This document shows, piece after piece, positions 59,200 to 64,000 of a stretch of DNA of 64,000 nucleotides. Each line of letters opens with the position of its first letter. Position 1 is the first letter of the stretch. The notes under the pieces were generated by a model, which worked only from the letters and a program-made list of their open reading frames with translations, made no database searches and was not told the DNA's origin. The DNA lies in contig OW203751.1 of the NCBI GenBank assembly GCA_934045075.1, positions 6,397,822 to 6,461,821 on the forward strand. The letters are read 5' to 3'. The stretch comes from Yponomeuta sedellus. Taxonomy: Eukaryota; Arthropoda; Insecta; Lepidoptera; Yponomeutidae. Position numbers and translations under genes: made by a program.

Positions 59200-59434
59200 T
59201 GATTTTCTAAAGTTAACACGAGCAGTAGACATAATTAAAACTGTTTTATACGGATTTATGCTCGTTTATTACATTTTTTACAATTTTCCAACGTTTCGGC
59301 ACTTTTTCAGGTGCCGTGGTCACGGATGACTCATCCGGGACCACGGCACCTGAAAAAGTGCCGAAACGTTGGAAAATTGTAAAAAATGTACCTAATAAAC
59401 GAGCATAAATCCGTATAAAAACAGTTTTAATTAT
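59200..59434. repeat. Long palindrome of a Penelope-like repeat end
   Basis: Arms of about 97 bp (59231..59327 and about 59333..59434) share TGCCGAAACGTTGGAAAATT and AGGTGCCGTGGTC, with a four-base insertion in one arm. A single-arm relative is at 61845..61970. Penelope-like assignment is by resemblance only. Confidence 0.7.
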
Positions 59435-59621
59435 GATTTTCTAAAGTTTTAAGAACGCCGGAAACTCTTATTGTCTGACAGAAAAGGTACACACTCATGA
59501 TATTAAATCAAAAACAATGTTTAGGCAAAGACCCCTACCCACATACCTGTTTTTAAATATCTAATAAAACTGGAACGACTTTAACTTTATGTACTTTATT
59601 GGTTGATACTGTTATATTGAA
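59435..59621. other. Flanking sequence, nothing recognised
   Basis: No feature. Confidence 0.4.
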
Positions 59622-59965
59622 GCGCTCGTGGCCTAGGCGAACCGAGTGATTGGAATCAATCACTTGGCGCGGTCAGGTACGGGATGGGTGAGAGTCCCGT
59701 GACTACCGCTAGTGGCATTTTTCCGAGCGCTTCCGTGCTTCGCAAGGCACGTAAAGCCGTTGGTGCCGGCTGTCATATAATGGCAGTCGTTAAGCCATGT
59801 CAGAGGCCTTATGGGCGGCTTGATAACTTCTGACAGTAAGGCCCGCCACTGTCTTACAATCCTCCACCAACCCGGACTTGGCCCCCGTGGTGGAGTATGG
59901 CCTAACCTTCCTGCGATGCAGGAAGGGACACGTGCCCCACCAGTGGGGACATACAAGGGTTGATA
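59622..59965 (+). repeat. SINE-5S near full length
   Basis: GCGCTCGTGGCCTAGGCGAA to GGGGACATACAAGGGTTGAT. The AAGCAACAACA motif is deleted, but GCGCGGTCAGGTACGGGATG is present. Confidence 0.8.
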
Positions 59966-60121
59966 ACGATAACGATAACTGTTTTATTAATTTTATATTT
60001 ATAATAAAAACAGACAACTGGTTATTCAAACTGTATGGAGTTAGCTGACACTCTTTATTAACACAGGCAGGCTACGTTTTACTGCGGGAAAATATCTTAT
60101 TCCCATGGGAAAACCGATAAG

Positions 60122-60741
60122 CCGCGGTTAAGTCTGGGCGCATGTTGAGACGCAGGCGACGCAGCACGGCGCAGCACAGTTCAGTACAGGGCAGGGCAGT
60201 TGAGGCAGACATAGGCCCCCCCGCATGCTGCGACGCAACTATTCGCTCCATTCCTTGGCCATTCTTCTTTGAATAGTCTGGATGATTGTATCATGCAAAC
60301 AAGGTTCACAGCGAAAGGGTTCAATTAAATGTTCTGTCATTGCGAGTATGAGTAAGTTAACCGTTCGAACTGGCAAAACGCTGTCACAGTGCAACTCGCA
60401 CTCGCGTTTATTCGTGCTTTGGCTGGTAAACGTGTTCACTTCTCAACGTAAACCATTACAACTCGCACTCAGCAATTTTAATTTCCATACTTGTCGCTAG
60501 GTGGCGCTTCCTCGATGCCATAGAAATATGAGTTTACGTTAACGCGATCGAGTAGTTCAAAAACTCGCACTAATCACTGTGCCGGCACTACAACGAGACG
60601 CAAAACAGGGCAGACACGTCTGCTTCGCACGTGCCTGCGCACATAGCTCAATGACGTTTCATGCTTTATAAAATCTGAGCTGTCCTGCGCTGCGCTGTGG
60701 TGCGTCGACTGCGTCTCAGAATGCGCAGCCTAACACCGCGG
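60122..60741. mobile_element. ~620-bp TIR element (MITE-like)
   Basis: Ends are imperfect inverted repeats of about 65 bp (CCGCGGTTAAG, GAGACGCAGGCGACGCAGCA at left; TGCGTCGACTGCGTCTCAGA, CACCGCGG at right). The interior matches 4..225 inverted. No transposase. Confidence 0.65.
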
Positions 60742-61004
60742 GGCACAGCTAGTTAGGAATATCTATCGAGGTCGTGCTCAAGTGCTCAACTACTCGTGTC
60801 ATTGGACGCGGCAGGGACTGGCTGAACTGACTAGTTAGATCAGAAACGTGTTTAGCGAATCCGTTTACTTTAGGTGGAGCCAATTAAGGTTAGCCTAACC
60901 TTGCTCTGAGCAAGTGATTTTACGCTGAGTTTTAAATAAGTGAGTAGTATTACATAAGTATGACACGACCGACTCAAAGTCGCGTGGTATGCCTGTACGT
61001 TGCA
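60742..61004. other. Non-coding, nothing recognised
   Basis: No feature. Confidence 0.4.
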
Positions 61005-61007
61005 TAA

Positions 61008-61394
61008 AGGCCTGCGCAGACGAGGGACTATCCCCCGGGTACTTTTTTGTCTGTCTATATAGATCTCTTATAAATTGTATCGAATAACGCACACAAAGGA
61101 CTAAAAGTACCCCGTACAAAAAGTCAATTTACCGAGAACATTAAGAAACCGGACTGGACAAACGTTCGGTGTTTCCTTTCAAAACGCCTTTTCTTTTTCA
61201 ACTTCATGTACATTACAACACAACGTAATCTCAGAGTATTTGCTTCCGTAGCGTACGCTTCACTCAATTTCCGGAGAACAAATGACCGCACACCGCAGGC
61301 GTTGAGTCCGCGACGAGTAAGTACTCGGAGGTCATTTTTTACACGATTCAGGGACTTTTGTCCCTTCGGGATAGTCCCTCGTCTGCGTAGGCCT
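61008..61394. mobile_element. MITE with PIF/Harbinger-like ends
   Basis: TIRs AGGCCTGCGCAGACGAGGGA / reverse of CGTCTGCGTAGGCCT, continuing CTATCCC, flanked by TAA on both sides (61005..61007, 61395..61397). 387 bp, no coding capacity. Confidence 0.7.
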
Positions 61395-61565
61395 TAAAAT
61401 GTATTATTCGTCATTCATTTCTTAGCCATTATTTACAACGTGTCCTAACCCTTCGTTCGGGATATTCAAAAACAAAAATTGTGTCCTTCTGGATATTACA
61501 ATCATGGTATGTTTATCTTAGCCAAAAGCTTAGGCCATATATATTTATATTGTAGAATAAATATT
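61395..61565. other. Non-coding, nothing recognised
   Basis: No feature. Confidence 0.4.
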
Positions 61566-61760
61566 GACGGCCTCTGTAGCGCAGGAATAGTCTCTGCCTA
61601 CCGTGCAAGAGGTCCCGGGTTCGATCTCCAGCTGAAAACAAGAAAAACCCCAGGTCTTGGATGTTTACATGTTCGTGATGTCGTTGTTTCTGGTTCCCAC
61701 GACACACGGTATCCTAGTGTGGGGCTAGAAGCAATTTACAAGTACCTACGTAAATGTTAT
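61566..61760 (+). repeat. SINE-C (tRNA-derived)
   Basis: CTCTGTAGCGCAGGAATAG and CCCGGGTTCGATCTCC form the tRNA-like head; the body CCCCAGGTCTTGGATGTTTA is shared with 2385..2520 (reverse). Confidence 0.7.
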
Positions 61761-61844
61761 GTTATTATCTCCAAAAGTTTGGGCTTTGGGCCTGTTAGGT
61801 TTTAGGCCTTGGGCCTCGGGCCTGTTAGGTTTACACGAGCACTG

Positions 61845-61970
61845 ACTGGTGCCGTGGTCTCGGATGACCACGGCGCCTGAAAAAGTGCCGAAACGTCGGA
61901 AAATTGTAAAAAATGTAAAACGAGTAAAATCCGTGTAAAAACACTTTTAATTATGTCTAGTGTTCGTGTT
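61845..61970 (+). repeat. Penelope-like repeat end, single arm
   Basis: GAAAAAGTGCCGAAACGTCG followed by AATTGTAAAAAATGTAAAAC, as in 59333..59434. Confidence 0.6.
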
Positions 61971-62034
61971 AACCTTACAAAATACTATTGTTACCACTGT
62001 TAGAAATAAATAATTGTGTATTATACTATTTTTA

Positions 62035-62222
62035 TTTTTAATGCACTAACCCGTGCTAAGGAACAAATTTAAAAACCTATTTAGAGGCTAAAAATTTCAC
62101 CCATGCCGGGATTCGAATCCGCAACCTCTGGCATGGCATGGCAATGGCACGGATAGCCAGAGGTTGCGGGTTCGAATCCCGGCATGGGTGAAATTTTTAG
62201 CCTCTAAATAGGTTTTTAAATA
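62035..62222. repeat. SINE-A palindrome
   Basis: Two tail-out copies of SINE-A meet head to head. Arms of about 62 bp (62070..62132 and 62157..62218) contain CCATGCCGGGATTCGAATCC and its inverse. Confidence 0.85.
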
Positions 62223-62345
62223 ATTGTGATTTTTTTAATTTGAATTTTTCGTTATCACCTGTAAACACAAGTCATTTAGTTGTACCTACTTAGTATGGGG
62301 TTAACGAGATCTGTTATGTCCATTAATATTTATAATTTATTATTA
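62223..62345 (+). repeat. SINE-B tail fragment
   Basis: GTAAACACAAGTCATTTAGT, GGGGTTAACGAGATCTGT and TATGTCCATTAATATTTA match the SINE-B tail at 49340..49425. Confidence 0.65.
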
Positions 62346-62854
62346 TTTATATTTGTCCCCACCGTCCCCCTTCCCTCCTCACCACCCCGCACAATACCCT
62401 GTCCACGCCCATAACAACCAAGTAGGCCAGCGTTGTTACTTGTTACATAGTAATTTTTATGCATTAAGCATCTTGTGAACTGGGGTTAAATGCGTGTCGT
62501 CGAGTTCGCCAGAAGTTATTAAGTAAATAGCTATTAGGTAAGTACTCTACCTAGCTAAAGGTCATTGGCACGTTACCCCATTCGGGGTCATTCAAGTATT
62601 ACTTTAGGAGCCAAGGATTCGTGGGACCATTGCGTTGCAAACAAAAATATTGTTAGCTACGGGTGGACTGTATAAGACAACTGAAGAGAAACTAAGGAAA
62701 ACGCTAATAATAAATTTAATGGAAAATGTAGGCAAGAAAATGGTATGAGACAGAGTGGTTGACAAATGGGACAGTAAAAACATAGAATAGTAAACAGGAG
62801 GTGAAACTGTCCGCTACAAATATGTATATTGCTAAAGCATCAATCATCATGATC
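62346..62854. other. Non-coding, nothing recognised
   Basis: No ORF or repeat assigned. Confidence 0.4.
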
Positions 62855-63110
62855 AACCCATTATGTCCCCACCGAGGGCACGGGTCTCTTCCCTGAGGAA
62901 GGTGTAGGCCATACTCCACCACGGGGGCCAAGTCCGGATTGGCGGAGGCTTGCAAGACGAGTGGCTGGACTTACGGTCAGAAGTTTGGCCAAGTTCAAGC
63001 CGCCCCTAAGGCTTCTGACTTGGCTTAACAACTGCCATCTATCGACGGCAGCCGGCACCAACTGCTTAATGTGCCTTGCGAAGCAGGGTTACGTGCTTCG
63101 CTAGGCACGT
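62855..63110 (-). repeat. SINE-5S, reverse, head missing
   Basis: ATGTCCCCACCGAGGGCACG to TGCCTTGCGAAGCAGGG; more diverged than other copies. Confidence 0.7.
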
Positions 63111-63915
63111 TTGTGCTATACAAATTTTTAAAACTTGCTCAACATTTGTCTAATTTTTTTTGTACCAAGACGGCATAAATCTTAACAACTGTGACAACTA
63201 TTTTTAGAACATACTTAGTCACCTACAGCATAGAACCTAGGATCAAAAGTTTCTTTCAAGTTGCTCTAGGAATTTAAATCTAGGAATTTAAAGCAGATCT
63301 AGCCTCCTAAGCCCTGGGGTAACTTACTTCAAGTCTTCTAAAACTACGTAGATTTTGAGGAACTTTTTCTTCTTGTTGTCCAAAAAATTATGAGAAAAAT
63401 ATTGGACCGGTAACGGTAAGTTTTTCGGACTTCCTATTAAATCATTGGGTGTGAATTAAGAAAGTTATTCGTGATGTCCTATTTTTAGGTCAGGCTAGGT
63501 TCTTGGCAGTATGTTCCAAAAAGAACTAAAATTTTCACTTTTTCCAAAGACGCGTTATATAAACGAAGATTTTGGGAACTTTATTTACGAGTATTTTGGG
63601 ACTTTAGTCCAAATGGCACAATGTCAGCCCTATCGTTTGATAAGACAATAAGAATAAACGAAGACGCCTAAACCTCTGCGCAGACTTGTAAGCACAGCTT
63701 GTAACGAACGCCAACCTCATTCATTCAAAGAGCGGTCATTAAACAAAGTGTGCGCGCTTAGCGGTCGATAGCGCGCAGGCCAATTCGCGACGAAAAAGGT
63801 TTTAAAAAAAGTTTGTAAGTTTGGTGACGGTTCAAAATATTAATAAAAAAAAGAAAAATTTGTACGCGTTTAAAATTTTATTGTAAATTAAAACTGTTTT
63901 ACTAGGTGTTTTACT
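63111..63915. other. Non-coding, nothing recognised
   Basis: No gene. A mildly GC-rich patch near 63715..63800 could be a promoter for a gene to the right, but nothing supports this directly. Confidence 0.35.
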
Positions 63916-64000
63916 ACTCATTTGATATTGGTTTAGTTCAGTATCATGATTTTGTTTGTTATATATTAAACGCATCATTAAGAAATACTATGATTTTGTT
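63916..64000 (+). repeat. Exact 85-bp duplicate of HMGXB4 3' UTR sequence
   Basis: Identical to 57340..57424 (ACTCATTTGATATTGGTTTA to ATACTATGATTTTGTT); the copy runs off the window end. Confidence 0.9.

Overview
The window is eukaryotic and almost certainly from a moth or butterfly. It carries two multi-exon host genes of insect type, buried in transposable elements typical of insect and lepidopteran genomes: an env-bearing errantivirus, a Polinton, gypsy and CR1/jockey elements, RTE fragments, tRNA-derived SINEs, and a dispersed repeat whose head resembles 5S rRNA. All ORFs were read by eye. Family names rest on motifs, not on database searches.

Host genes. Four exons of a CCDC51/MITOK homologue lie on the minus strand at 35959..35705, 26442..26293, 11783..11621 and 2316..2138. 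Their splice phases agree, and the 3' end is missing. Head to head with it, on the plus strand, eight exons from 37383 to 57096 join in frame into a 343-residue HMGXB4-type HMG-box protein. The start codons are about 1.4 kb apart.

Layout. Each CCDC51 intron holds a different large element. Intron 3 (2317..11620) has a 7.76 kb errantivirus (3084..10840, minus strand; identical 321-bp LTRs; TSD GCTT; gag, pol, env). Intron 2 (11784..26292) has a 13.8 kb Polinton/Maverick (12291..26055; TSD AGTGTG; TIRs of about 1.9 kb). Intron 1 (26443..35704) has a gypsy element (26724..31360; TSD CTTTG) and a 5'-truncated LINE (about 31770..35505). HMGXB4 intron 1 holds an 867-codon DDE-transposase-like gene (39383..41986). 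The other HMGXB4 introns and the 3' flank (57100..64000) are a mosaic of SINEs, MITEs, a solo LTR, a PIF/Harbinger remnant, tandem repeats and several near-perfect palindromes.

How the parts work together. The Polinton looks complete and young. A spliced protein-primed DNA polymerase, a packaging ATPase, a chromodomain integrase, two putative capsid proteins and small virion-type proteins lie on one strand. An adenovirus-type protease and a spliced gene of unknown function are duplicated in the TIRs. Many structural ORFs touch or overlap stop-to-start. The errantivirus shows a canonical -1 slippery site between gag and pol. Its env frame has no ATG of its own, but a leader ATG followed by a consensus donor is in phase with a strong acceptor at the env signal peptide.
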